A stretch of 64,000 bases of DNA from NCBI GenBank assembly GCA_030068145.1, contig JAPJBO010000134.1, forward strand, positions 1 through 64,000, read 5' to 3'. Origin of the DNA: Diplonema papillatum (Eukaryota; Euglenozoa; Diplonemea; Diplonemida; Diplonemidae). The notes beneath the pieces were generated by a model, which worked only from the letters and a program-made list of their open reading frames with translations, was not told the DNA's origin and did no database searches. Shown in pieces: positions 35,014 through 47,929 of the stretch; within the stretch, counting starts at the first letter, position 1, and the number at the start of each line of letters is the position of its first letter. Made by a program: the position numbers and the translations under genes.

Positions 35014-35511
35014 TTACTGCCTGTCACCTGACTTTTCTGCATCCTTGAGAGCTACTTTTCTTACACGCATAGCTACTTTTCTTGCACGCATAACTACTTT
35101 TCTTGCACGCATAACTACTTTTCTTGCACGCATAACTACTTTTCTTGCACGCATAACTACTTTTCTTGCACGCATAGCAGTTTTGGTTTCCAGGTGCTTT
35201 TGTGGGCAATACAGGTGCATTCGTGGGCAATCCGGTGTCTTCGTGGGCAATTCAGGTGCATTCCTGTGGAAGTCACAGTGCCAAAGAACAGCAAGGGACA
35301 AGGTTGACGCGCATGATCTGACACTACTGAGCGAACGGAAGAATGATTCGAATGGCAGGACCAGCTGCTTCCGATCCGTCAACGAGTCCTGCAAGCGCTT
35401 GTAGGCGAGCCAAAGACAACGGTAGTGCCCACAGGGAGCCTCTCTAGGGCCTGGAGGAATGATGAAGACGTACCATCCGGAAGGCCCGGCAGACTCCTGC
35501 CCAGCAAACAA
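35014..35511 (-). CDS. Unknown frame with 7-residue repeats
   Basis: An open frame of 165 codons. The first half (PSGWYVFIIPPGPREAPCGH, then YRCLWLAYKRLQDSLTDRKQ) looks protein-like. It is followed by three imperfect 21-bp units and then six 21-bp units reading MRARKVV. Both arrays keep a multiple of three, so the frame is never broken. The tail is strongly basic. I do not recognise a family, and it could be an exon or chance. Confidence 0.35.
   Translation of the reverse strand: MFAGQESAGPSGWYVFIIPPGPREAPCGHYRCLWLAYKRLQDSLTDRKQLVLPFESFFRSLSSVRSCASTLSLAVLWHCDFHRNAPELPTKTPDCPRMHLYCPQKHLETKTAMRARKVVMRARKVVMRARKVVMRARKVVMRARKVAMRVRKVALKDAEKSGDRQ
35050..35175. repeat. 21-bp tandem repeat, 6 units
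   Basis: (A-CTACTTTTCTTGCACGCAT) six times with very few changes, so it expanded recently. Confidence 0.95.
35204..35266. repeat. Second 21-bp tandem repeat, 3 units
   Basis: GTGGGCAAT-CAGGTGCATTC three times, with one unit a base short; adjacent to the first array. Confidence 0.8.
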
Positions 35512-36028
35512 ACCTTAGAATTGCAAACCGACTCTCATCATCTTTTGGGCGCCGGGCCCCCGGTTGAATAGCACGGGTGACATTTTTCGATCCCTCCTTC
35601 AAGAATGTCCGCAAGAGTTTACCTTCAGGAGAACGGGTCTTTTTTCAGCGTTATTTTTTGTTAGACTGGCCGGCTGCTTGAAGGCTATTATTTCACAAGA
35701 ATAAAAGAGAAATGTCGGATGGGTTGCCAATTGGAAAAAAGAAGACACTGATATTCCTCAGGCCCCCTGGGTAAGAAAGATAGCCTGTTGAATGCGCTCA
35801 ACTGTCAAAGGGCCTATGGACTTACGCGTTTTGTTGATTGTGCGGCTTGGGGGAGCACCCCATATTTTTTCTGGTGGTGCATTGGTTTCGTGAAGAATCG
35901 TCTCGGTCATCCCCTGCCGCAGGCAATGCTCTCCGAATTCTCCGACAGTGCTTCTTCGAAAAGGGCTGTGTGGAAATGGTCTATCCTGGGTCCCAGGGTC
36001 TACAAACATCCTTTTGTTATTATCTTTC
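35512..36028. other. No supported gene
   Basis: Short frames only, up to the left end of X2. Confidence 0.4.
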
Positions 36029-36349
36029 GGGAACGTGTCAGTTAGACTTTGGCGGACACTTGCCGGCATCGTGAGACCCCCCCCAGGAGGTCCCCCCCCC
36101 CCCCCCCCCTTTTTAAACTTTTTGACGGACAGATGCCGGCATGGCAAACCTGTTATATATGCCCAACCGACCCTTTCGGGTGCAGGCGCAACTGCGTCTA
36201 CACCTTGCTTTGTCCTATGGACACTGTGGCCGGAGCCCTCGCCCTTTTATCCCGGTGGCGGACATATGGCGGCATGGCAAACCATAAAGAATAGGGCCCC
36301 TCCTCCCCATGCCGGACATTGTCCGCCAAAGTCTAACTCACACGTTTCC
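36029..36349. mobile_element. X2: TIR DNA element, short form (MITE-like)
   Basis: 321 bp bounded by TIRs of about 40 bp (GGGAACGTGTCAGTTAGACT; AGTCTAACTCACACGTTTCC at the other end). The interior matches the first part of X1, including GGTGGCGGACATATGGCGGC, and shows a C-run. No clear target-site duplication. Confidence 0.85.
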
Positions 36350-38334
36350 TTCTTGGCTAAATGTACTACCGTGCACGGCCGGACGGGCAAAAGCAAAGCA
36401 AACGGCCACACTTTCAGTGTCCGATACTCGTCAGGCCCACAAGCCGGGTAGCTCATATAGCGAACTTTAACAAGATATCCACAGACGAATCGCCTGTTTT
36501 GTTGCAAAAAAGGGGTCAGTCAGTCAGCTATGACATCGTGAGTGGGTGCCACAAAAGTTCTCTGTTAAATATCGTGTTCGAAAATACCTTCGGTTAGAGT
36601 CGTTGGTGTAGCTGTTCCGTCCAAGTTCCAGGAGCTTTTGCTTCACGCGGCGAACTACCTCGCTTCTTGGCTTCATCTTTCGGCCACCGAGCTGGTATGA
36701 AGGGTGTTCTGTGTTGCAACTAATATAATACCCAGCCTCCGTGTCGCTGCCATCCCCGACAATCTCCGGGGGGCTGAACCCCTGACTTTGACACAAAACT
36801 GCCAGGTAATTGACAGAACTGGTATGTAACCTTTGGGGAGGCAGGACTTTTTGGCCATTTAGTACTTAGCATATTTCACGTCCTGGGGTCGCCAAAATGA
36901 ATCTCACCCATTTTGTGCCAAAATACGCCCTCGCGGCACCTGGATACCAACTGAGGGCTGCGCTAGCTGTTCGTGACAAGAGTTGACAAGAGCTTCAAGC
37001 CAAACGTGGCCTGGACAACGGCAACCGTGCTCACAATGAGTCCCACGCACCTGCGCATATCTCATGCTGACATCCTGCAGAAGAAAAGAATGTGTGTCAG
37101 CCCTCTTGCGATTGACCCACACAGGGTGTACTTTTCCAGCGTGTGCGATCACAACCGGAATTGAAAACGGTCTTCGTTTGTTTGTGGAAAGGGACCCCGC
37201 TTTCTATCTTGACATGAAAAGGATCCCTGCCTTGTTAACGGAAAAGGACAAGCCCTGTTCACACGTGAAGATGCAGCACGAAGATGAAGGCAACAAATTA
37301 TCAGTTCCTCGCCTTGAGTATTGGGGCGCCCTTTTACTTACAAGCCCTGTCTCTTGTCATCACCGTACTTCTGTAGAATGGATTCAAAGACGCTAGGGAT
37401 GGGCAAAGATGCTTGGAATTGTTGTCCCAGTTACAACCGGGAGGGAGGAAACGCAGAAAACCGCATACAGCCGGGCACTGACGGTATGTTGGTGCGCCCG
37501 GTCGCTCCTTTATGGCAATGTAATGCGTATCGGCATGGGTGAGGGGTGAGGATCTTAGCGTAATTTTTAGGTAGCGGGTGGCCGGGGGATGCTGTAGCTG
37601 AATGCTTACAAGCTGTTTTCAAAGCAAGAGAATTGGGGTGTTTCGAGGTTCAGAGAACCGATATTTAGATTTTCTGCAATATTGTAATCATATCGATGTA
37701 GTCATACTTCAGGCCGCCAGGTATTGTCAGGCGTGTCGTGGGAGAGTCGCTTGGTGCATGTTCTTACGTGGCTTAGCAACACTCCTAGCCAATTTACGAA
37801 TACATTGTCTCACCTCCCCAGATGATCCTCGAAATGCTATCTGTGTGGGGATGCAGGCACGGGCGGGATGGCAGAGCTATCATGCGGTGGGGTGGGGGCG
37901 GGGCAGGGCGGAGCATGGAGAGAAGATCTTCACACGGTGCAGCAATGAGAGGATTCGACTCTGTAAGTCTGTGCTTGTCGATTCACAATACGACTTTGAG
38001 TTAAAGTGCCGCACAGTCAACAGCAGCGCCCGGAGACCGAATGGTCAGAAGGTAACTTCCATCCGTCCTGTGCGATCAAGTCTATCGTGTCTCTTGCTGT
38101 GTGCGTGTGTAAGTATCCGTGTGTCCAGGTAAAAAAACATTGCTCCGAAATGGAGATTTATAGGCGTGGAAATGTGTGTTTGTACGCTGAGGTCGTAGGA
38201 TGATAGATCTTGAGAGCTTAATAGTACTTTGCTTTTTGTGAAAAGAGAAGCATTGGCTATGTGTTCGACACGCAGCATTTCTACAGTGGTCTCTTTTTTG
38301 TGTTGTCGGCGATGAACGCTTGTCAGTTTTTTTT

Positions 38335-38349
38335 ATTCAGAGTGAAAGA
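38335..38349 (+). repeat. Dispersed motif M, partial
   Basis: ATTCAGAGTGAAAGATT after a T-run. Confidence 0.4.
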
Positions 38350-40764
38350 TTTTAACAGGTCGGGGAGAGGGGTAAAAACTTTCGCTCTGTTTCGTGCGGC
38401 TGCCTATCAGGCCGCACGAGAAGTTGTGTGCACAAACAAACGCACCGGTGGCAAGCACTACCCCCCTTTTACAACAGCGACCACCAAACAGCAGTCAGCA
38501 CAGCCGTAACTCTTGTTCCTCTCGCGCACGCATTGCTGCCATCGAGAGCGGAGCGAAGGGTGTCTCGGCACCTACCGCGGGACGCAGGTGTGAGTTGAGT
38601 GTGTCTCGACGTTCTACGTTGCTTCGAAACAACCGGCATGCTAGTGTCTCCGGGGAATTCGACAAAAAATATGAGGGGTCTCCATTCCTCCAACAGTGCG
38701 GATTCGGAAGTAATTGTAGTGACACTCTTGTACTGCGCGTACCTCAAAGGTATTCAAGCAGAAGCAGTTGTCGTGAACCGGGTAGAAAATTGAAGTAAAA
38801 CTATAATTTTACAGGCTTGATTGCTGGCCGCAAAGCATCAAATATTCAAGTGACTGAACCGGTGGACGCAGCACAGTCCGATCCTGATTTACTGGAAAGG
38901 GCTTTGAGGTTAAGTGCACTTGTTGTTTCATCTCGAGCCAGCATGTGGTGCACAGCAAAGCCCCGCGCGCGCTGTTCAGAAACCAAAGGCGGGCGTTTTG
39001 CAGAGAAGCGTTGTTCTCGGGTAGGTGAGAGATTGGGATTGGGACACAGGAGAGAAATGGGTCCAGGTGCATGGTACGAAGTACGAAAGTGGTTGGGAGG
39101 AGCAGAATGTCGACTATTTGTTGCAAACAACCTTTATGATCTATCACGCTTCGCGGCAGACTAGCCTTTGTCGCACTGAGTGAGTAAGTCTGGTGTCTTG
39201 TTAATCGCAGTTGTATCTACATGACCCGGATCCCGCAGTCATGAATGACCGTGGTCAGCTATCCTGCGGTACTACACCCTTTGGTCAACATCAGTCACTC
39301 ACGTTAGATGCCAGCTAAGGAGGAGCGAAAATATGCAGTCAGCTGCACAAATCCGCAAATCGCTTCCACGTTACCAGTTGCTGATCAGCATAGAAAGCAG
39401 TCGAAGTCCTGGCATCACAGTACTGATTGCATCCACAAGCAATACTACCTGGATAATCATACGCAACACACAGGTGCTGCTTGTGTGAGGGGATGACTTC
39501 GAGCATGCAAGTTCCAAAAGCTAGTACCAAAAGCGAAGTTGCGTGCAGCTTTGCACAGCGGAAATACGATGATGTTGACTCCTCCTACCAGTTCATTGAG
39601 TTCTACGCATGACTGGTCAACACTTGAGAAGATTCCTCCACGAACGCGGTCTCGGCTGCGTATAGGTGTAACACAAAAAAAAAAAGGTGCAACCATTTCT
39701 GCTGCTGATAAGTTCAGCGTTTCCTTTTGTGGACAGGTTCTATTCAAGCTAGACTCTCGTGCGGGAAATAGGTTTCTTGTGGGTAGCTGAACTTGCAAAA
39801 CGAAAGCCTCCTGAAGAAGTCAAGAGGGCTCGGTTCCAGATTTTCTGGAGCAGTGGTTTAAATCAAATCCAAGTCCGGGAGCAATCTCATTTTCTTGAAC
39901 GGCAACCAGAAGAAGTGCGGGTGAGATAAATCAACTGGATAACGCTATTGCTGCAAGAAACGAGCTATCAACTGGACGCATCCGGAAACGAGTTAAGTCG
40001 ATGAAACACAAGAAATTGCATGAATAGATATGAGAATTTCCCCCGCGAGGTGATGGTACAGGCAAATGTTTTCTTCGTTTATTTTCTGGGATGCTTTCTA
40101 TTTTCTGACATCCGTTCAGTAGCGTTATTGTGAGGTTCAACTTTCGTACGGAATGAGAATGAAGATGGGCTTAGAAAAGTTGTTGGGTGACAAGTCGTCA
40201 CTGTTTTCTTTTTATGCACCCTGTTGACTTTGGGTGAGCTTGCTGTGGTGCCGGCATACATTCCTTTGGCAAACCGAGGCGACTCATGCTCTGCCGCGGA
40301 AAAAAAAAAGATTTGTGTCGCATCCGCTGGACCAATATCTCTTTTCTTTTGGTTTAAATGTACCCTTTCCTTTCGTCAGCGAGTGTTTCTTCCTGCAGGG
40401 ACTTTGGAGGGATGCTAGCAGAACTGTCTCCGAAGTTTGACCAAGACGTTCCCAAACCCGCGGGCAGCAGGGAGATTTGATACCAATTCTGCATCGGTTC
40501 AATCGACAATGCCGCATATCCGTTCGTCGGGAGACATACCCTTCAGATGATAAGCGTTCAGCTGCCGTGTTATCATCAGTCAAATCGAGAGTATCCGGGA
40601 AATTTTGTTACATAAGCGCCAGCTTGAAAGGAAATGCTCGACGATGCTGCCCGACAAAGAACAGAAGGGATCCCAAGTGCTGTAACTACCGAACCACGTG
40701 TTGAACGGACGCGAGAGGCTTCGCTCAAGCGCCAAGCCAAGGTCCGCCTCGTCTTGATCCGTTA

Positions 40765-40784
40765 TTTTTAGAGTTAAAGTTTTT
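40765..40784 (+). repeat. Dispersed motif M
   Basis: TTTTTAGAGTTAAAGTTTTT, the same T-flanked form as at 60315. Confidence 0.65.
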
Positions 40785-41073
40785 GCTGCACTGAGCATAC
40801 CTTGTATGGCCAGCTTACTTAACAAACGCTGCTTCTGGCCAGCAAAGTTTCAGACTACTGTTTAGATATGCAGCAAATTTGCCCGCAAACCCAAAAGTTC
40901 CTTTTATGGCTAGGTGAACTGCTACGAGTGCATTTTGGGTCAATATCGGTATCTTAGGAAGTTTTTTAGACTGTTTCTTTTTAGAGTCTCCAAGTCTTTC
41001 GGTGAAACAAGAGTTCCGAGTACACTCGTGTTCTTCTATTTTCTCCTTTTCTTCATAGAGTGAGGTTATTACG

Positions 41074-41093
41074 TTTTTAGAGTTAACGTTCGC
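41074..41093 (+). repeat. Dispersed motif M
   Basis: TTTTTAGAGTTAACGTTCGC followed by TTTTTGC. Confidence 0.65.
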
Positions 41094-41582
41094 TTTTTGC
41101 TGGTTTCTTGGTTTGGTTGTTGCTGTTTTTGGAAGAATGTGGGGGTGGGAAAGCCAAGGGCAACATACAAACAAAAGGACAACATCACAAAAATGTGCTT
41201 GCTTTGCATGACTTTCGCGTGGTGACAGCACATAGGAATCATGTGCGAGAGGTGAATTAGCCTCCGTTGCAAATTTCATTCTGCAATTTTACCTCGGACC
41301 CGCCCTTCGTTCGCTGGTTCAGGTGGCATTCCCGCTAGTCTCTTGTTCAAATTCCCCAAAGCGTCATTGCGATGTGCGCAATTTGCGGGAGTCTTTGGCA
41401 TGAATGGATACTTTATGCCTGAGATGTTGACGCCATGCTCTTGCGAGTTGCAAAAACGCTTTTCCTGGGCTTTGGTCTCATTGTAGGATACCACCATGTG
41501 AGTCGATGTGGATGCACGGGATACTCAAAAAAACCGCTCGTTCTCCGGTGCCTGTTCTTTAAAAAAAAGGGGTATTTCCCTT

Positions 41583-41822
41583 CGAGCCATCAAAACAAAT
41601 TTAATTCCCTAACAGCCAGCAAAAACAAATTTATTTCCCTTCGAGCCAGCAAAACAAATTTAATTCCCTAACAGCCAGCAAAACAAACTTAATTCCCTAA
41701 CAGCCAGCAAAAACAAATTTAATTCCCTAACAGCCAGCAAAAACAATTGCATTCCCTTAAAGCCAGCAAAACAAATTTAATTCTCTTATAGCCAGCAGCA
41801 AAACAAATTTAATTCCCTTATA
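41583..41822. repeat. S array, left: 28-bp minisatellite
   Basis: About nine units of GAGCCAGCAAAACAAATTTA with ATTCCCTAACA or ATTCCCTTC. The same unit, inverted, forms the array at 43086. Confidence 0.9.
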
Positions 41823-43085
41823 GCACTTGACCAGAACAGTCCACCAGCCTGGACAGCTTGAACACACCAGTCCCACCAGTCTGGACGCCTGGACAGGATG
41901 ACCAGTTCTACCAGCCTGGGTGAGAAAACATTGGTTGCCCACAGAGCAGGACCTGTCCTGCTGTAGGAAGGAGTGGGGGCGAAATGACAAGATTGTTAAA
42001 AGTCACACGAATCACAGGAGGTAGAACATGATTCATGGCATTAAGTTTGAAAGTACGAATCACAGGACGTGGAACATGATTCGTAGGACCGCTGAGCACA
42101 AAGTTACCTAGTTTTCAAAACACCGCAACGGAGCAGGCGCCCGGCAGGCATTAGGCTCGGTCAGGACTGATCCCTCACACCGAAGTGATCATGGGTTGCC
42201 TTGTGAGCGCTAGGTGCGCGGGGCTGAACTCAGGCTGCATAGTGGGTTTGCTGTACTGCCGTAGCATCGATCAGCGAGTAAACGTATCCATCCCTGGCCG
42301 TGGCGCTCGATGGCTTCGGTAAACCGCATCGCGTATACAGACGAGACTTGACTCCGTACTTAGAGAGCGAATTCTTTTGATCGTAGTGCAGATGACTTGA
42401 CGCAGGATGATGCAATATTACCCCCCCTTCCCGCTTTGTCCTCCCAAAAGAAAGGGGTTCATACCTGCCAGGATGCATGCCTTTGACGAAACAATCATGG
42501 CTCACGAACTAAGCAAAGGGATGGATGGAAGGGATAAGCACACCCTGAAAAAGGATACACATGCGTGCAAAAGCAAGCCCGTACAGGTGGAGGAACCGAC
42601 CGGGTTATTGTGAAACACGCGAACATGCAATAGGAATAGGGCTGTCCCTACATTTTACAGTGCCGTAGGGGGTTCGTGCGGACATGAATCCTTTCTGAAT
42701 CAAAAGGAAGCGCCTTGATTATACAGTGAGTTTGATTATGGTGCTGGAATTGATGTACAGTGAGTTTGATTATGGTGCTGGAATTGATGAAGTAAGAATA
42801 CTGATTGCTCCTGGGGTGTGATCAGTGCTTTAGGGGACCAGTGCCTGTCAACGGCGACTCCTGTCGGAAATTGTTTCTTCAATGTTGTCAGGGAAATGCA
42901 CTTTGCAAATTATGAGCAAAATCTGGAGGCAATGGCCAAAGTCTAAACCCGGCAACAGAGGCCAAAATAGGCCAAACTATGGGCAAATCGGCCAAAATGG
43001 CAAAAAATGGCCAAAATCTGGAAAATTTGTCAAAATGGGTCAAAATAGGCCTACATCCGGAAAATGTGAAAATTCCAAAAAAAAG
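41823..43085. other. Sequence between the opposed S arrays
   Basis: No gene. It holds CACCAGCCTGGACAG-type short repeats (41840-41920), a pair of CGAATCACAGGA-GT-GAACATGATTC boxes (about 42008 and 42056), a 34-bp exact tandem duplication (42722-42789) and GGCCAAAATCTGG-type simple repeats at the right. Confidence 0.6.
42722..42789. repeat. 34-bp tandem duplication
   Basis: TACAGTGAGTTTGATTATGG and the following 14 bases appear twice without change. Confidence 0.95.
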
Positions 43086-43375
43086 TGATGTTGCTGGCTA
43101 TAAGGGAATTAAATTTGTTTTTGCTGGCTCGAAGGGAATTAAATTTGTTTTTGCTGGCTCGAAGGGAATTAAATTTGTTTTTGCTGGCTGTAAGGGAATT
43201 AAATTTGTTCTGATGGCTCGAAGGGAATTAAATTTGTTTTGCTGGCTCGAAGGGAAATAAATTTGTTTTTGCTGGCCCGAAGGGAATTAAATTTGTTTTG
43301 CTGGCTCGAAGGGAATTAAATTTGTTTTTGCTGGCTGTTAGGGAATTTCGGTTGTACCTGCTGGCTATAAGGTAA
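43086..43375. repeat. S array, right: inverted 28-bp minisatellite
   Basis: About ten units of TGCTGGCTCGAAGGGAATTA then AATTTGTTTT, the reverse complement of the left array. Confidence 0.9.
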
Positions 43376-45946
43376 ATTGCTCTACAAAAAAAAGAAAAAA
43401 AGGAATGCATAGTTCTAGTTTGCTTCTTTTACTTTTCGTTGTCGACAACTATCTACTTTCAGTGTCTTCTCGCCTTCAGTGAGGGTATCTTCCCCATGGG
43501 TTTCTCTGGATAAGGTGCTATTTCTTTGCGGCAGGGATTTTGAAGGCTCCGCAACTTTACAGGTTTAGAAGAAGTTCGCGTACAACTCTTGGGTTATTTT
43601 AGAGTGAAAGATGAGGTGGTCTGTGTTGCGGGAATAAGCGCCGGAAAACGGTGTTTCCAGCGTTAACCGGCGAAACGTTCGTTCTTGTGGTATCGTGAAG
43701 TGGATCTTTTTTGGTTTGGCTTCTTTTGCTGTCACTGGAGTTCGGGAAACAACAGCAGTACAGTGTTGCAGTGTGTGCAGTGGTACGACAACACCACCCG
43801 CACAGCTTGTTGCCACTAATGACTAAAGAGGTAGGTGGTGTAGAGTGCTTCAACGTATATTACGTGTTGCCCCCTTCGCAGTTACGTACATGCGCTCACT
43901 CGGGAAGACGTACCTGTCATCCAGCGACATGCCGCCCTGATACCGGGAAAGCCTCGTCACTGGGCGCAATCCGCCCCACTCCGGAGTACATAGCATAGCA
44001 CAGGATGAATTTAAGAATTACAAATCTATTGAACGACCTCAAATCTATTGAACGACCTACTGAGAGCTGGGATTCGTCTGCCTTCAACTCAGCATTGTAT
44101 CAGGAGATGAATAGTACGCATTGGCCCTTGGGTTGCTGCTTCGTCTGGAAGCAAGCTCACTCCTAAGTTTTGCGTGTACATTAGATTACCCTTTCTCTCC
44201 GGAGTGCACGAGACGTAGACGTGCACCTTTTCATGAGGTGCGAGCGACGAACGACATCAGCTGCGTTGCAGATTGGCAATTGAACAAGGATGGTTCGTAC
44301 ATCAAGACATAGCTTTAAAAGCTGTTTTTTTCCTTTTTTTTTTTTTTTTTTGGTTAGGGTTCCTTGTGTGTTTTGCCCTTTACATATTCCCCGGGGTTCA
44401 ACTTTTCGATGCTCTCGTCGCGCTTTCTTGCAATTACCTACCTTTCCCAGTGTACACTATCGCGTTTTCACGTATTTAAGATCGCCTCCCCAAGAAAGTG
44501 ATCTTGAAAACGGGAAAACAATCTCAAAACAGGGGGGAACTCTTAGTTTTGTGTTCATTCAAAAATCTCGATCTTATACACGACGGAAAGGTAGGTATTT
44601 TTTAAGTGGTTGTTCTTTTTTGCTTGGTTGCTTTGCTGGGTTTCCGAAATCTTTTGTTGAATGCCGATCAGTGGGGTGGGGCCGTGCTATTTGTGTTGGT
44701 TCGGTATTGCGATCTCCTCTAACAAAACGCTCCTTCCTTGACTTAGTCCAGTCAGCATACTCTCAATTGTGAGAATCTGCGCACACCAATTTCCGTGCGG
44801 GAGAGAAATCAGATTGTCGCGAAAGCACGAAAGTCATCAGCAGTTCGTTCTTTCTACTTTCCCTGTCTGAGCGACGTGGGCACCAAGGAGGCGGCAATGC
44901 AGAACAAGGAGAAGAGTTATGAAAACGGGGTGTGCCTAGTATTATGCAATGGGAATCTGAGACCCCTCCCCGATCCATCGTCGTCAAAAGAAAAATGGAA
45001 TGAGGCAGGGGTCGCGGGTACATTTTTTCGTGCCGCTTGGTCGCATTCGGCTGGAAGTAGTCCACGATCCACGGCTCAGTCTTCAGTCTTACTTTTTCGA
45101 AAAGGTTTGTGCTCGTACCTGCCGCGGCACATATTCGTTTTTTTGCTTCTGAAGCACTTCGTCTCCTTCTTGAGTGCCGAGATTCCACACGAATTCTGCA
45201 TGTGTTGACAGTTTTCTGTGTCTTGTTCCGACTCGCTCGCACGGGGAAGTGGGTCGAAGTGCAATGCTGACGACTGCTGCGCACTTAGAAAACATAACGT
45301 GGAATTAAGCGGGTGTCACTGGAAAGGAACTGACCGAGGGGGGAGGTAATATAGCTTTTTGTTCTTCCGGAAAAGTGACCGCATAGCATTCAGTCCTTTG
45401 TGGGTGCAGAAGCAAAGCTTTGCAAGGTTTTTTTGCGATAACCAGTGCGGCCTCGGAAAGAGCGTACGTGTTACAGCGGCTTGACCTATCGCAAACGGGT
45501 CAGATTGCACAAACGGCCAGGCCGGTCAACTCAGGGCTGTTTTTCCAGCCTCCCCTCACCCCCCGGGGCAGTGTTGTCTGCAGAGGTGCAAACGTCTGCG
45601 TCGGCGTATTGTATGAGTGCAGATTTTAAAAAAGCAGACGCAGCCGCGTCTGCAGTATCAGCCTGCTCGGGTGTCCTTCATGTGGAACTTCAAGAACAAT
45701 GAAGGTAGCCCGGCACAGCTTCGAAGGGAGCCCAGCGCTACAGCTTCGAAGTCTAGGGTGGATGTGCGCACCAAGGAAGGCTGGGTCAGTGATCGCCGCA
45801 ATTCGACTGACTGGCAATCACCCGTCTGCGTCTGCAAAATGCGTCTGCAGAAACACTGCCGCCCCACCCTCCCCACCAACAGCTGTTTCCAGGGACAGGT
45901 TAACAGGGGGCGAATAGGGGCCACTATGTTTCGGTGCCTCTTTCTT
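43376..45946. other. No supported gene
   Basis: Short frames only; a partial motif M at 43597 (TTTTAGAGTGAAAGATG), a 20-bp duplication at 44022-44061 (AAATCTATTGAACGACCT twice) and a T-run at 44324. Confidence 0.45.
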
Positions 45947-46039
45947 TTTTTAGAGTTAAAGTTCGCTTGAAATTCCGGGGTTTTAGGGTCTCCGTGTGAC
46001 CGTTCATGAATGGGTTCTCTTAGAGCAAGAAAGGGCTAT
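45947..46039 (+). repeat. R4 copy 2, beginning with dispersed motif M
   Basis: Matches 31595-31687 over 93 bp, with the same start at motif M; flanks differ. Confidence 0.9.
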
Positions 46040-46599
46040 GTGGTTACGGGTTGTATATTTAGTGCACGCTTTCGTTATGGGTTATGGCTAGCCATGTCCG
46101 GGACTGTTTGTGACCGACACCAAGTACATTCCTTCGTGGAGTGTAGTCTTGGGCCCCCCACGTTCTACAAGTTGAGCAGGGGTTGCCTTGTAGCCCGTAC
46201 CGGTCTGTTGTCCGCGTTTATATGTATTTTCTCGCAGTGTGGTGTTTGGGTTTCGCGGCACTTGCGGTGCTTCACGTGGTGCGGGTTGTTTCCGCCCTAA
46301 AATAAGGTTTTCTTTTGAGAAAAGTACCTTAGGGGCCTAGGAACAAATTTAAATGACCTTAGGGGCCTAATCGGGGACCTGTAGGTCCTCAAAATGATTT
46401 AAAAATTTGTTTTTCCCGGGGGGGAAATACGACCATGCTCAAAAATCGCAAAGTACGATGCCTGCACAATTTACTGGGCAAAATTTGTCAACAAAACGAA
46501 ATTTGGCTTTTTCACCTGGTCCGGGCTCCTGGTAAGTTCCCCGAAACTCCCCGACACTTCCCCGAAACTCCCCGATACTCAGCCCGATTTTTGTGGGAA
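46040..46599. other. No supported gene
   Basis: ACCTTAGGGGCCTA occurs twice near 46326 and 46358; CCCCGAAACTCCCCGA-type short repeats lie at 46537-46580. Confidence 0.45.
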
Positions 46600-46740
46600 A
46601 AAGTAGGGCTGCCGGTGGGTGGGCAGGTGTACAGTTGGTAGTTGAGTGGACAGATGGGTGGGCAGGTCGGTGGATGGATGACAGGTGGATAGTTGGGTAG
46701 ACGGGTGGCTGGATGGGCGGGCAAGTGGGTGACCAGGTCA
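46600..46740. repeat. GGTGGG/GGTGGA-rich minisatellite
   Basis: Irregular short units (GGTGGGTGGGCAGGTG, GGATGGATGACAGGTGG) with purine bias. Confidence 0.75.
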
Positions 46741-47498
46741 TTAAAATTTGTTCTTAAGGTAGGTGAGCCTTCTTTTTTTTTTTGCGATAAGTTCATCATA
46801 ACCCTTCTTAGGAGAACATACTTGGTACAGCTAAAAAGTATTTTTTTGGCAGCGGGTTAACGTGAACGCAAACACACGACAGGTCAAAGCGAACAAGAAG
46901 CTTTTTTTTTTTTTTTTTCCCGTTGACAACTTGTGTCAGACTAGCCCACCCGGGGGTGGGTGATTCCTTCAGGCAGGGTCTCCCCCGTCCAGTGTTTGCT
47001 TGGGTCCTAGAGTGATGGGCGCCCTTTCGGCTATTGATTTTCTCTTTCGCTCTCTCTCTTTTTTTTTTTTTTTGTCCTCCCGCACCCAACTTCCCATGCA
47101 AGGAGTACGCGGTGTGCGACAAGAGTTGACAATGCAAATAGTAATGAAGTTGGCCGCTGAGACTGTTGAAGGGGAAGGGGAAAAGGATGGAAATATCCTC
47201 TTTCATGTTGTCGAGGGGCTTTGATTTTTTTGTTGCTCGGCTCCTATCCTTTAAATAAAGAAAAGAGTGGCTTTAACTCGGGTGGGGAGGGTGCGTTTTG
47301 GCTTCTCTGCGGCTGCAGCATAATGGCAAACCTATCCTATGTCTTTTTGTGTATTTATTGGGAAAAATAAATTCCCTGGTGGAAATGGCTTGAGGAGCGT
47401 GACGATAAATTTCGTTTATTTTTTGACAGGATTCCGTTGTGTTTACACAGGCCGGACAAATAAACGAATTTATTTTTTCCGATCTCGGAATTTATTTT
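46741..47498. other. No supported gene
   Basis: T-runs at 46902 and 47060 and short frames only. Confidence 0.4.
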
Positions 47499-47597
47499 GC
47501 GCCGCCAGCTATTTTCAGTCGAAACAAATAAATGAAATTTATTGTCCCTAGGGAAATAAATTCGTTTATTTTTCCGACTGAAAATAGCTGGCGGCGC
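47499..47597. repeat. Large hairpin
   Basis: GCGCCGCCAGCTATTTTCAG pairs with CTGAAAATAGCTGGCGGCGC at the ends; the inside (AAATAAA-GAAATTTAT and matching AAATAAATTCGTTTATTT) is also partly self-complementary. Possibly a small foldback element. Confidence 0.85.
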
Positions 47598-47929
47598 AGA
47601 ATAAGGTCGTAGGCAGAAATCTGTAGGCGAGACCCCTCGCAAATTTTTTTTTCTCCCTGTGGTGAGTGAAATCGCGTGTTTTGAGCTCGTTTTGAGTCTA
47701 ATTCATCCTTTCTGATCCATATCAAGACCTCGCAGAAAGAAAACCGCAGCACTTGTCCGCAGCGCTCATCCAACAGTCCTACCCAGCACGACAGCACCTG
47801 TGCAGTCCTTCATGCAAGCGCCCATGCAAGCAGCATCGTATGTTGTGAACTACAACGTCAACCTGCCGGGACTCCCCCAGTTGCAGCAGAACAACCAGGC
47901 ACATTGATCTGTGACCCGTCACTTACAAC

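Larger units (their letters stand above)
36350..41582. other. Long stretch with no supported gene
   Basis: Both strands carry only short frames without motifs. Copies of dispersed motif M occur at 38335, 40765 and 41074. I see no RNA genes or long repeats. Confidence 0.45.

Noticed and set aside
36459-36473. GCGAACTTTAAC as a minus-strand copy of motif M
   Set aside because: Only the first 12 bases agree and the CTCTAAAAA part is missing.
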